Assembly: GCF_030077865.1 (NCBI RefSeq)
Contig: NZ_JASDDP010000025.1
Length of the DNA: 60,536 nt
Source: Mycoplasma_H phocimorsus
Lineage (GTDB): Bacteria > Bacillota_I > Bacilli_A > Mycoplasmatales > Metamycoplasmataceae
Reading direction: 5' to 3' (one strand)
Below are positions 46,107-56,848 of this stretch, in pieces (the first letter of the stretch is position 1; the number at the start of each line of letters is the position of its first letter). The translations under genes and the position numbers were made by a program. The notes beneath the pieces are model-generated. The model was not told where the DNA came from and ran no database searches. It saw nothing but the letters and a program-made list of their open reading frames with translations.

Positions 46107-49100
46107 TTAATCATTTAATTTTAATATATCTACTGTTGAATTAAAGTACTCATATATTTCTGTTTCAAAGTTCTTTTTTAGATTTTTAAACTCTTTTGAG
46201 AAACTTGATTTTTTCTCTTTAAAGAAAGATGAAATTGTATAAGGATCAAGATTGATTTCGCCTTTTTTAAAACAGTTTTCATAAACATTTCTAAATTTTA
46301 CTCCATCAAGATTATATTTTTCAATTAGTTCATCAATTTTTATATTATGATCATTTTTTGAAAATTCAACAAACTCTTTAATAAATACTGAACTGATTGC
46401 TGCCATTTCTCATCTTTGTTCTCCAGTGTAATAATCTGAATTGAAGAAAATTAAAAAACTTCTTATCTTATCAGCTTTTAAGTGTTCAACATTTGAAGAT
46501 CTTATTGCATTAGTTTGTTCATCAATAGTTTTATAGCTGATGGTATTCGACTTTTCATGCTGAGAATTATTAATAATTATTTCATTAATTGTTTTTCAAA
46601 TATAATCAATACCAATATCAGTTGAATCAGCTAAACCATTTTTGAAAGCTAGTGATTCATTAATATTTATTTGTTTGCTTCTTAATGCATTATTTTGTTT
46701 TCTATAAAGCTCATTATAAATAGCTTTATAGTTATTAAATTCATAAGGAGTCATTAATCATAACTCTTTATTACTGTATCATTTTTCAAAATTTGTTAAG
46801 TAGTTTCTTCTTTCTAAAAGTTGACCAAATATATTAACAAAATGTTTCTTTTGTTCTGGATCTGAATTATTTCATTCACTACATGTTTTAGATCTAACAA
46901 CTTCAACTATTTCTTTTCAACTTCTTTTAAAATCTTTATGGTCAAAACCATTGTAATAATCTTCAAAATCTTTTATTAATACTTGTTCGTCATGATTTTC
47001 ACCACAAAATAGTCTTATAGCTTCTTTTAAATCGCTTTTTACTCTTGGTACAAATGAAACAATATTACCAAAAGGTTTTGCAGCATCATATATTCTATTT
47101 GTTCTTGATATTGCTTGAATTAATGAATGATATTTAAGCGGTTTATCTAATCATAAAGTATTCAGTTTAACAGCATCAAATCCTGTTAAATACATATTAA
47201 CTACTAATAGAATATCAATTCTATCTTTTTTTTCTTCTTTTATATTACCAAGTCTACGAGAAATATCATTATTATAATCAGCAAATGCTGAAGCATTGTC
47301 AATTGAAAATTTTGTTCCAAACTGTTCATTATAATCTTTTACAATTCTTGCTAATACTTGTTTATCACTTTCTGATAAATTATCAAATCCTGATATTGCT
47401 TCAGTATTAATATCATTAGATAATATTTGAAAATCATTTTCATTAGTTTTATTAGGTTCATAACTAAAAATAGCTGCTATTTTTAGTTTCTTTAATGGAT
47501 CTATATCTTTTTGTTGTTCTTTAAATTCATCATAATATCTTCTTAAGGTATCAATAGAATAAGAAGCAAAAATAGAATTAAATCTTCCACCTACTGTTTT
47601 ATTTTCAAAATTTTTTAGAATGTATTCAACATTCTTTCTTATTCTTTCAGGTGCATTCCAAATTGCATCTGTATTAATAGAATGTTTAGTAGTTTCTTCT
47701 GATTGTTCTTCTTGATCTTTTAATCCTATTAAACCAGCAATTTCTAAATTAAATTTTAATACATTCTCATCATTAATAGCTTGGGCCATTGAGTATTTAT
47801 GTAAAATATTACCAAAAATTTCTTCTGTTGTATTTTGTCTGGTTGAACTGGAATTAATTTCAATTTTAGAGATATCAGCAGTGCCTTTTGTACTATTTAT
47901 TTTAAAAATAGGTGTTCCTGTAAAACCAAAAATTAAACTATTATCAAACGATCTGATAATATACTCATGTTGTGTTCCAAATTGAGAACGATGACATTCA
48001 TCAAAAATAAAAATCATTCTTAAGTTTTGTTTTTTAATTGATTGATCTTTTACTAATTTTGCTAATTTCTGAATTGTGGTAACAATCAACTTATCATTAT
48101 CTTTTTTTAGAAGCTTATTCTTTAAATCATTTGTTGAATCCGGTGAAACAGCACTTTCTTTTTTAAATTTATTAAAACTTTTAAAAGTCTGGACATTTAA
48201 ATCTCTTCTGTCAACAATAAATAAAACTTTATCAATTATTTGATATTTATTGTTGATATTTTGTGTTATAAGGGTTGCAACTTTAAAAGAGGTTAGAGTT
48301 TTACCTGAACCAGTTGTATGTCAAACATAACCACCTGTTAAATTCTTTTTTCTAGAATCAAATAAGGTCGGATCTTCAATAGCCTGATCTACTTTAGCTA
48401 ATATTGATTCAGTTGCCGCAATTTGATATGGTCTCATTACTTTTAAAACATTATCTGAATCAAAAACACAATATTTAACTATTATGCTAAATATAGTGTT
48501 TTTTTGAAGAAAGGTATTAGCAAAATCAATAATATCGCTAATTTTGCGGTTTTGTCTATCTGTTCAAAAAGAGGTATATTTAAAATTGTCAGAAAAAACT
48601 TTGACCTTTTTAGAAGTATTAGTTTGGAAATTATCAACAGCTATTTCTCTAACACTGTTTGCAAAGTACTTAGTAAATGTACCATTAGAAATAATGAAAA
48701 TCTGAACAAATTGAAATATTTTTGATTCTTCTCCACTTGAAAAAGATTCAAATTCATATCTTCTTATTTGACCAAAAGCTTTTTCAATTTCTTGACCGCG
48801 TTTTTTTAGTTCAATATGAGCTAAAGGAAGACCATTAATAAGAATTGTTACATCATATCTATTTTTAGTTTTACTATTATTTGCTTCATATTGATTAATA
48901 ACTTCAAAGAAGTTATTATCTAAATTTTCTTTATCAAATAAATTGATATTTTTAGAAGTGCCATTTATATTTAGATTATATAAACTATTTCCTTGAATAA
49001 TATCCGTCTTATCAGTAAGTATGGAATTTCTTTTAAACAATCATTTATCTTTTAACTCATTTCAATCTTTATCGCTCAATTTAACATTATTAATCTTTTC

Positions 49101-49202
49101 GATTTTCTCTCTTAAATTGTTAATTAATGATTCTTTGTTTTTAATATCGTTACGATATATATAACCATTTTTAACAAGTCTATTAATTAAGTCTTTTTCC
49201 AT
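46107..49202 (-). CDS. hsdR: Type I restriction enzyme R subunit (HsdR)
   Basis: This is the motor/nuclease subunit of a type I restriction system, 1031 residues from ATG 49202. The N-terminal PD-(D/E)xK nuclease region has the IELKKRG motif. The SF2 helicase part shows Walker A TTGSGKT (about residue 280), motif II DECHRS, GFTGTP, and later MYLTGFDA and QAISRTNR. Coding similarity (YEPIILDNYQSIIPQG) extends about 32 codons further upstream, to about 49298, before a TAG at 49326. No ATG, GTG or TTG exists in that part, so the true start may be an ATA at 49296-49298, 5 nt after AAAGAGG and coupled to the preceding S cassette. It is the last gene of hsdM-hsdS-hsdR. Confidence 0.92.
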
Positions 49203-49314
49203 TGCTTCTTCTGATTCGGAGAAAGGAACATTTCCTTGAGGAATAATTGATTGATAATTATCTAGAATAATTGGTTCATATTTTCTTTTTTGTTCTATAT
49301 TTGCCTCTTTTTTA

Positions 49315-49899
49315 TTAGTTAAACTCTAATAATTTTTTTAAATAGTATTGATATTGAGTTTCTCTTAACTCAATATCTTTTGGTAGTAGTCCGGTTACTT
49401 GTTTTGTGTAATCATCAAATTTATCAAGTAAATTGATTAAACAGTTTTGAATAATAGGATTAAAATAAGTTATTTTAAAGTTTTGAATATTACTTAATTT
49501 GATAAATGGAATTACACCACCTACAATAACATCTTTAATGCTTTCTTTAAAGAATGCTTCAAAGAAATATTTAGCATATTTCATATTAATTAAATCTGTT
49601 TTTCTCGTTAATACATATGTTCATTGATATGCATTAAATTTACCTTTATAGTAATTAATATGTCCAAAATTTCCATTACCAGCAATTAAAATAGCTTCCG
49701 AATCAAAAGCATGCGTGTTGATTCTTTTAGGATTTTCATTACATGTGAAAAATGGAAATTTGCCATCTTTTTCTTCGGCATTTGCTTTTAATATACCTGT
49801 TTGAATCTTAAATAAAACAGAAGAAAATATTTTTCTTTCAAAAAATAGATTAAGTTCTTGGATCGCAAGAGCTATCTCTCTCTTGTGAAGTCTAATAAT
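49315..49899 (-). CDS. hsdS: HsdS cassette 3 (single TRD, no canonical start)
   Basis: Open frame of 195 codons ending in TAA 49315. It encodes one target-recognition domain (FPFFTCNENPKRIN, IAGNGNFGHINYYKG) and the conserved distal helix ending RETQYQYYLKKLLEFN. The frame opens inside the repeat that ends cassette 2 and has no ATG, GTG or TTG in its first part; the nearest internal ATG (within INMKYA) is too far in. It may be a silent donor, or be translated by frameshift or (AG)n slippage from cassette 2, because deleting one AG at 49876-49883 fuses it in frame. The domain itself is intact. Confidence 0.7.
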
Positions 49900-50036
49900 C
49901 TATTTAGATAATATTGATGTTGAATCTCACGAAACTGTACTTCTTGAGGTAATAAACCTTGAATGTTTTGTGAATATTCTTGTAATTTGTCTAATAAATT
50001 AGTAATTGTGTTTTGAATTTCGATAGGAGGGATGGG
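49862..50036 (-). repeat. 175-bp direct repeat, copy 1 (hsdS conserved segment)
   Basis: Near-identical (about ten differences) to 50500-50674. It covers the conserved C-terminal coding segment of an S cassette (PPIEIQNTITNLLDKLQEYSQ to LLDFTRER) plus the (AG)4 tract, the stop and the first codons of the next cassette. Confidence 0.9.
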
Positions 50037-50537
50037 TATTGAAAAATTCTTAAGAGATTCTCTTCTAAGAGAAGGTAAAATTTGACCTTGTTTTAATGAA
50101 TTTATTGTTGGTTCATTTATTTTTAAAATATAAAAAAGGAATTTCTGTGATACTTTGCTTTCATCTATTGTATTAAGAATATAAGAGTGGGCACCAGCTC
50201 AAAAATCAGTTTCCATATATTGAGCAAATCCAGCAGTAGGTCCGCCTTGTATAACAGTTATACAACCTTTTTTATAATTAAATTTATCTCAATATCCTGT
50301 TGGTTTCACTCCACCATTTATAACAGGATATTTACCTGTTTGAGATAGCAAATTCTTATTAACTTGTTTACCAATTTCAATTATAGAAACTTCACCAATA
50401 GTCTTATATTCTGTTTTACTTATTTGTGAAATTTGCTCTTTTAATAGTTCATTATTAAATGGAATTTTAGAATCAACACTATTAAGTAATAGCGAACTAA
50501 TCGCAAGAGCTATCTCTCTCTTGTGAAGTCTAATAAT
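49872..50537 (-). CDS. hsdS: HsdS cassette 2 (single TRD, no canonical start)
   Basis: Open frame of about 221 codons ending in TAG 49872. It begins inside the last codons of hsdS and reads REIALAISSLLL, a linker, then one target-recognition domain (YKTIGEVSIIEIGKQVN, YPVINGGVKPTGYW, GPTAGFAQY) and the conserved distal helix (IPIPPIEIQNT... YYLNRLLDFTRER). No ATG/GTG/TTG is suitably placed at its start. It overlaps hsdS by 28 nt in another frame. The upstream (AG)4 tract (50514-50521) would fuse it to hsdS if one unit were lost. It is a probable TRD reservoir or alternative S half-subunit. Confidence 0.72.
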
Positions 50538-50674
50538 CTATTTAGATAATATTGATATTGAGTCTCACGAAGCTGTGCTTCTTGAGGCAATAATCCTTGA
50601 ATGTTTTGTGAATATTCTTGTAATTTATCTAATAAATTAGTAATTGTGTTTTGGATTTCAATAGGAGGAATGGG
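50500..50674 (-). repeat. 175-bp direct repeat, copy 2 (hsdS conserved segment)
   Basis: Second copy of the repeat at 49862-50036, exactly 638 bp away. It spans the end of the complete hsdS gene and the opening of cassette 2, including (CT)4 on the plus strand at 50514-50521. Direct orientation allows deletion or gene conversion between cassettes. Confidence 0.9.
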
Positions 50675-51688
50675 GATGATAATATCTCTTACATTATTTG
50701 CTCAAAATTTCTGCATTCCACCAACTCCTTTAACATGAGCCTTAGAAACCATGTTAAAAATCAATGCTAAAAATTTTTCTGAAATCAGCATATTATCTTT
50801 TGATTTTAAAACACCACAATTTTTATTTACACTGAACTTACCATTTCTATATGTTGCCTCACCCGCTTTACCTGCTGTTGTTCAAGTTACATATTCTCCA
50901 TCATAATCATAATGGTTAATTCTGCCTAATTCACCATTATTCAATGTGGCGCTTGAATAGACTGGATATTCTCCTTTGTTGCTTTCAACATATCTTTTGT
51001 CGTATATTCCTTTGCCTACAAAAATATCACAAACATCTTTTATAGTCTTATATTCTGTCTTTTTAATTTCTTGTTCTAAGTAATTAGGAAGAAGCTTTTT
51101 AAGATATTTGTTATTTGATAAATTATCAATATTTAATAATTCACTACGATAATAATTGTATTGTTCACTCCTTGCTTTTAGCTCCGCTTTTAGGATATCG
51201 AATTTATCCAAAATTCGAGCAATTTTTTCTTGGATTTCAATAGGTGGGACGGGGATTACAATATCACTAACCATTACTGTATTTAATTTGTGATATCCTT
51301 TTTTTGTTCCTTTAATATAGTTATGTGAAACTTTATTAAATACTGCAGTTAAATATTTGTAATTTAAAATATTTGTATCTTTTATTTTTAAAACACCACA
51401 CAAAATTGTTGCACTGAATTTCGCATTTCTATAAAATGCTGCTCCAGCATATCCATCAGCAGTTCAAGTCATATATTCGCCATCAAAATCATATGTATCA
51501 ATTCTTCCAAATTCTCCATTATTAAATGTGGCACTTGAATAAACAGGATATTCTCCAACGTGAATATTTACATAATGTTTAGAATAAGATTTGCCTCTAT
51601 ATATATGGCACAACTCGCCAATAGTCTTATATTCAATCTTATCTTGTTCAACTAGCTCATCAATAAGTTTAAAAATATTTTTACTCAT
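50510..51688 (-). CDS. hsdS: Type I specificity subunit HsdS (complete, two TRDs)
   Basis: This 392-residue S subunit sets the DNA sequence recognised by HsdM/HsdR. Its two target-recognition domains are related to each other. TRD1 shows GEYPVYSSATFNNGEF and TRD2 GEYPVYSSATLNNGEL. Each ends in IP(V/I)PPIEIQ and a helical spacer (ILDKFDILKAELKARSEQY centrally and LLDKLQEYSQNIQ distally). The start ATG 51688 overlaps the hsdM stop by 8 nt. The last codons are ACA AGA GAG AGA TAG, so an (AG)4 tract precedes the stop and connects to cassette 2. Confidence 0.93.
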
Positions 51689-53312
51689 CTTCTAACTCCT
51701 TAACAATATCTGAAATTTCATTTCTTAAAGTTTGAATGTTTGTAGCTAATTCTTCAAGTTGAGCATTTAATTTTTTAATATCAATTTTTTCGGAATTATC
51801 AACTTTAGGAATATAAGTGTTTACTGATAATAAATAATTTCTTTTGATAATTTCTTTTTTAGTTACTAATTTAGAAATACCTTCAATATCTTTTCTTTCT
51901 TTTAAAAGAGTAATAATGTTTTGAATATTTTCAGGGCTTAATTTATTATTTTTACCTTCTTTAACAAATTCATTAGCAGCATTAATAAATAAAACATCTG
52001 AATCTAATTTGTTTTTTCTGAATACAATAATGATTGTTGAAGTACTTGTTCCAAAAAACATATTTGAAGGTAATTGAATAATAGCTTCAATCATGTTTTC
52101 TTTAACAAGTTTTTCTCTAATGGCTTGTTCTTTTCTATCACGTTCTAAAATACCTGGAAATTCAACAATAGCCATTGTTCCGTTTTTTTCTAGCGAATAA
52201 AGAGAATGAATGATGAAAGCAAAATCACCACGTTTCTTTTCATTAGGAAGTGGTCAGTTAATAAAACGCTCATCGGTTTCTAATTCAGGATTGTTTTTAG
52301 TATCAAAAGTTTGAGAAAATGGCGGATTAGAAACAATAGCTTCAAACTTAACATCAATGTGTTTAGGGTCTTTTAAAGTATCTCCTCATTTAATGTTAAA
52401 TTTTTGACGAGAGATGTTGTGTAAAATCATATTCATTCTGCCCATGTTGTAAGCATTTGCTTCAATCTCTTGTCCATAAAATTTATCTACTACAGAAGAT
52501 GAGTTTTTTAGAAGTTTAACTAATTTAAGAAGTAAAGAACCTGAACCACAAGTTGGATCATAAGCATTTTTAATATTTTGTTTTTGTCTTTTATCTTTAG
52601 AATTAAAATCAATTAAAACAATATTAGCAAGGAGCTCACCAACTTCTTGAGGTGTAAAAAACTGTCCTCCGGTTGATCCAGATTCAGCTGCTATTTTTGA
52701 CATTAAAAATTCATAAATGTCACCAAGAATATCAATCTTGCTTTCATTAATATCATTAAGCGGGAAGTTAGCAATACCATTAAGTATTTTTCTTAATACT
52801 CTATTTCTTTCAACTACGCTATTACCTAGTTTGTCATTATTTAAATTAATAGATTTAAATATACCACTCAAATCTTCTAATTCAATATTGACATTTGCTT
52901 TGATTTGGTCATATTCTTTAAAACTATCTTCAATCTGTGCAAAAGCATTAGCTAATTTTTCATTTAAATTTTCATCATTAGATGATTTCAATATATTTTC
53001 ATATAAGTTATTTGGTTCAATAAAATAACTTAAATTTCCCATAACATCGTATTTAATTTCATAAGATGCTTCATCATTTATATCAAAATTGAAATCTTCA
53101 TATTTACCTTTAAACGGTTTTTCATCTTCAGTATCAATCTTAGCCATTTCAACATTAATAAACATCTTTAAATTTTCTGATAAATATCTGTAAAAAATAA
53201 AACCTAAAATATAATCTTTTGAGTCTCAAACATTCATTGAACCTCTTATTTCGTTGGCTATTTTTCACACTTCACTATGCAATTTTGCTCTTTGTAAATC
53301 TCTATTCTCCAT
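51681..53312 (-). CDS. hsdM: Type I modification methyltransferase HsdM
   Basis: This 543-residue N6-adenine methyltransferase has an N-terminal helical domain (MENRDLQRAKLHSEVWKIAN), SAM-binding motif I around DPTCGSGSLLLKL and catalytic motif IV NPPF (about residues 329-332). Other family landmarks are GQEIEANAYNMGRMNMILH and FPGILERDRKE. The start ATG 53312 follows AGGAG. It is first gene of the hsdM-hsdS-hsdR block and needs HsdS for target recognition. Length is typical. Confidence 0.96.
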
Positions 53313-53462
53313 TATTCTCCTGATTCTATAACTTTAATATTATTAATATTATAACATATTAATAATTAAGGAAATCGTGCCAATAACTATTATTAAAAAG
53401 ATAAAAAATTGCAAAAGAAATAAGTTGTGGTATTTGTGGATAATACCTAAAAGAGGATAACA

Positions 53463-53494
53463 AAAACTCAAGCAGGCTTTCTTGCTTGAGTTTT
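53463..53494 (-). terminator. Terminator of pepP
   Basis: AAAACTCAAGCA (53463-53474) pairs perfectly with TGCTTGAGTTTT (53483-53494). On the minus strand it ends in T5 and lies 40 nt past the pepP stop. Confidence 0.85.
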
Positions 53495-53532
53495 AGTATT
53501 AATAAAATTTATTCTTTGAATAATAACTATTT

Positions 53533-54594
53533 TTAATCAGGTTTATAGTTATGAGTTAATACTCTATGACCTTCTTCAGTAACAAGAACATCATCCTCGT
53601 TTCTTGCTCCACCTAAACCTTCTATATAAATTCCTGGTTCAACAGTAATAACCATTCCTGGTTGCAATATAGTATTTGATCTAGTACCAACAGAAGGAAA
53701 TTCGTGAACATCAATACCTAAACCATGACCTGTTGAATGAACAAAATATTGTCCATATCCTTTTTCTTGAATATAATCACGACATATTTTGTCAATTTGT
53801 GCAGTTGAAACTCCTGGTTTAACCGCCGCTCTACCTAAAGCTGCTGATTCTTCAACTATTTGAAGAATTTCAACTAATTTTGGATCTGTAGCATTTTCGT
53901 TTCCGCCAAAAATGTGAGTTCTAGTTACATCAGCACAATAACCTTTATAAAGAGCACCAAAATCAATTTTGACGATGTCACCGAATTTAAGTTTTCTATC
54001 AGTAGGGTGGTGATGAGGTTCTGCCGCATTTTCACCAAAAGCGATGATGTTGTCAAAACTTTCTTTATCAGCGCCTTCTTGTTTTAAGTAGTAGTTTAAT
54101 TCGTGATCAACTTCTTTTTCACTAACACCCTCTTTAAGTCAGTCTTTAACCCTATAATATGCTTTCATTGAAATATCAATAGCTTCTTGCATTAGTTTAA
54201 TTTCGTCTTCATCTTTTAAGATTCTTAAATCTTGCCCACTAACATATCCTACTTCGACATTTTCGTTTGCTAAAGTTATTAAACTTTTTAAACGATCATG
54301 AACTTCGACAGTTACATAATCCTTTTCAAAAGCAACTTTAGAATATTTTTTTTCTAAAAAGAATTTTTTTAGTGAGTCAGCAACTAATAATTTAACTTCT
54401 ACATTTTTAGCATTATTTTGTGCATATTCAATATATCTACCATCAACAAATAAATATGCTTTTTCTTTTTCTATTATTATATATCCATCAGAAGTAGCTA
54501 CTTGTGAATATCATAATCTTGTTTGTGGTGCTTCAGATATAATTGCATCATAATTATATTCTTTAAAAACATCATTTAAAACTTTACGTTGCAT
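53533..54594 (-). CDS. pepP: Xaa-Pro aminopeptidase (M24 family)
   Basis: This 353-residue metallopeptidase removes N-terminal residues ahead of proline. The N-terminal creatinase-like domain (about 1-120) is followed by the pita-bread catalytic domain with all metal ligands visible: KIDFGALY and CADVTRT (two Asp), STGHGLGIDVHE (His), TVEPGIY (Glu) and RNEDDVLV (Glu). The start at ATG 54594 gives MQRKVLNDVF. It lies 31 nt after rpmG on the same strand. Confidence 0.94.
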
Positions 54595-54625
54595 AAGTTC
54601 CTTTCTATAAGAAAAAACAAAGAAA

Positions 54626-54778
54626 TTATTTTTTTTCTTTGTGATTTACATGTTTTTGGCATTTTTTACAGTATTTTGATAACTCTATTTTTTCTGTTTG
54701 AGTTTTTTTATTTTTCTTACTAATGTAATTTTCATCTTTACATGCTGTACATTGTAAAGTATATCCTTCTCTTGGCAT
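54626..54778 (-). CDS. rpmG: 50S ribosomal protein L33, second copy
   Basis: This is a 50-residue L33 with zinc-ribbon cysteines CTAC (near residue 10) and CKKC (near residue 41), starting MPREGYTLQ after an AGGAGG RBS. It differs clearly from the copy at 17550-17699, whose start is MKNIKKVPLA. Both keep the four cysteines. Two rpmG genes are known from other Firmicutes, where they may be used under different conditions. Confidence 0.9.
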   Translation of the reverse strand: MPREGYTLQCTACKDENYISKKNKKTQTEKIELSKYCKKCQKHVNHKEKK

Positions 54779-54918
54779 AAATCCTCCTAAACTTTTTTAA
54801 AAGTATATAAATAAAATATACTATTTATTATAAATTATTTTAAAAAATTCAAAACATTTTATTTTAATGAATCATTTGATTTTATCTTTTAAAATACTGA
54901 AAAATTAATAATTATTTG

Positions 54919-54924
54919 TATAAT
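54919..54924 (+). promoter_or_regulatory. -10 box of recD-like gene
   Basis: TATAAT is preceded by TG (extended -10), ends 7 nt before the ATG at 54932, and has no RBS. The transcript is probably leaderless. Confidence 0.55.
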
Positions 54925-54931
54925 TTTCAAT

Positions 54932-56794
54932 ATGTCTAAAACGCTAAAATATTCTATTGAAGAGCAATTTAATGAAGAGGCGAGAAAACTAATTGAATAT
55001 TTTACTAAAAATAAAATTAACTCAATAGTAGAAGGTTTTTCTTTTATAAAATCAATAAAAGAAAACTTTATAATTTTTGATCTTTCAGAAAGTTCATTAT
55101 CTCAAACGCAGAAGCTTTATTTAAAAGAAAAAAAGCATTTTAAAAATTTAATTAAAATTATAAAAAAAGATTTATTTTTAATTTATTTTAATAACTTTAT
55201 CGAAATAACGCTAAATGATATAGAAAAAATTCAGCAAAATAATATTTTTAATTTTAAAATTATTGAACAAACAAAATTTGAAGTTATTGTTGATAATATT
55301 ATTAAGAATGAAGAAAATTTCAGTGGGTCTTGTGTTTTCGAATTATCTTATATTTGAAATCAATTTTTTAAAAATAATCAACAACAAGATTATTCAAAAT
55401 TTATTAAAAAAGTCAAAAAGTCAATAGAAAACAAACGAATATTAATTTTAAAAAATAATTGAATAATTCGTTTTGAAATGTATAATGAGCTTGAAAATAT
55501 AGCGAAATCATTAAAGAAAATTTCACAGCAAACTAATATTAAATTACCAATTGGCTATGATCTACTTTCCAAATTTGATTATGAAAAGAAAAATGCGATT
55601 GAATTAATTAATAATAATAATATTTCAATAATTTATGGAAATGCAGGAACTGGGAAATCAAAAATTATTGAAATATATACTGCTATTCTTAATGAAAATG
55701 AATTTGATAATTTTGCCATTTTAACCCCAACAGGAAGAAGTGCTAGAAATTTAAAAGCAAAAATTCAAAATGAATATGGAATTGTTCCATACTTTATTAA
55801 AACTATTCATTCTTTCTTGGGTGTATATGACAATTTAAATAGAAATATTAGATATAACTATGAAATGTTAAAACAAATTAATATTGTTATTATTGATGAA
55901 TTTAGTATGGTAAATATTCACCTTTTAAATAAATTATTTCAAGATCTAGAAAATTTAAAAAAAATTATTTTTGTTGGTGATAGTAAACAATTGCCGGCAA
56001 TTGGTCCTGGAGATTTATTAAATGATTTTATTAATTTTGATAAATTTGCAAGCTTTGAATTAACTAATAATTATCGTTTAACTATTGAAAATAATTTGAC
56101 ACAAATTATTAAAAATGTTATTCAAAATAAAATACCATATGATAATAATATAATTTTTACTAATCAAATGGTAAAAGATGTTGGTAATTTATATCTTCAA
56201 AAAATTCAAGAATATAATCAAGATAATGTAATTATTATAGGTCCTACATGAAAAGGCGCTAAAGGGCTTGATGTTTTAAATAACTATATTCAATCAAAGC
56301 TTACACAAAATAATAAAATAGTTTATGAATCTAAATTTATTAATAATAATATTAATATGAGACCAAGATTTTTTATTGGTGATAAAGTAATGATTATTAA
56401 AAATCTTGCAAATGGTTTATGTAATGGCGATATTGGATATATTAAAGATTTTATAAATAATAAGATTTATGTTAAATTTGTTGATGAAAAAAATGAATAC
56501 GCTTTTGAAGCAAATGAATTTGCTTCACTATTCAAACTTTCTTATGCAACAAGCGTGCATAAATATCAAGGTAGCGAGGAAGAGTGTGTTATTTTCGTGA
56601 ATAGTTCGGAACCATATTACAAAATGAGAGATAAAAATCTTGTTTATACAGCGATAACTCGAGCTAAAAAAGAGTTGATTGTTTATGAAGATGTTGATTA
56701 TGAACATGAGAAGTTATGATACTGGATTTATAAGAATAAAACAAATAGAATAACGTTAATGTCTCAATTTTTAAATAAGTTTTTTGATAAGTAA
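54932..56794 (+). CDS. recD: RecD-like SF1 DNA helicase
   Basis: This 620-residue helicase is related to RecD2 but shorter (RecD2 about 720-800). The N-terminal 200 residues are poorly conserved and replace the usual N-terminal domains. The ATPase core has Walker A GNAGTGKS (from residue 236), Ia TPTGRSARNL, motif II IIDEFSM, motif III GDSKQLPAIGPGD, motif IV NNYR, and the C-terminal TSVHKYQGSE and YTAITRAKKEL motifs. It is a 5'-3' helicase by family; the repair or recombination role is inferred. Monocistronic, with its own promoter and hairpin. Confidence 0.88.
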
Positions 56795-56819
56795 AAACTA
56801 GCTTGTTCAGCTAGTTTTT
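56793..56819 (+). terminator. Terminator of recD-like gene
   Basis: AAAAACTAGCT (56793-56803) pairs perfectly with AGCTAGTTTTT (56809-56819) around TGTTC. It begins within the stop codon. T runs on both strands may also serve the convergent gene ending at 56849. Confidence 0.85.
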
Positions 56820-56848
56820 TTCAGTTTTATGTTCAAATTTACTGTGTT

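Noticed and set aside
49862..50674. The direct repeat pair as a CRISPR-like or IS structure
   Set aside because: The repeats are protein-coding hsdS segments with a full TRD between them. No short regular spacers, terminal inverted repeats or transposase.
53435..53443. TGTGGATAA, a perfect DnaA-box match (TTATCCACA) between hsdM and pepP
   Set aside because: Only one exact box in the spacer. With this base composition about one is expected by chance in 60 kb, and there is no cluster, AT-unwinding repeat array or dnaA gene. Not called as an origin.
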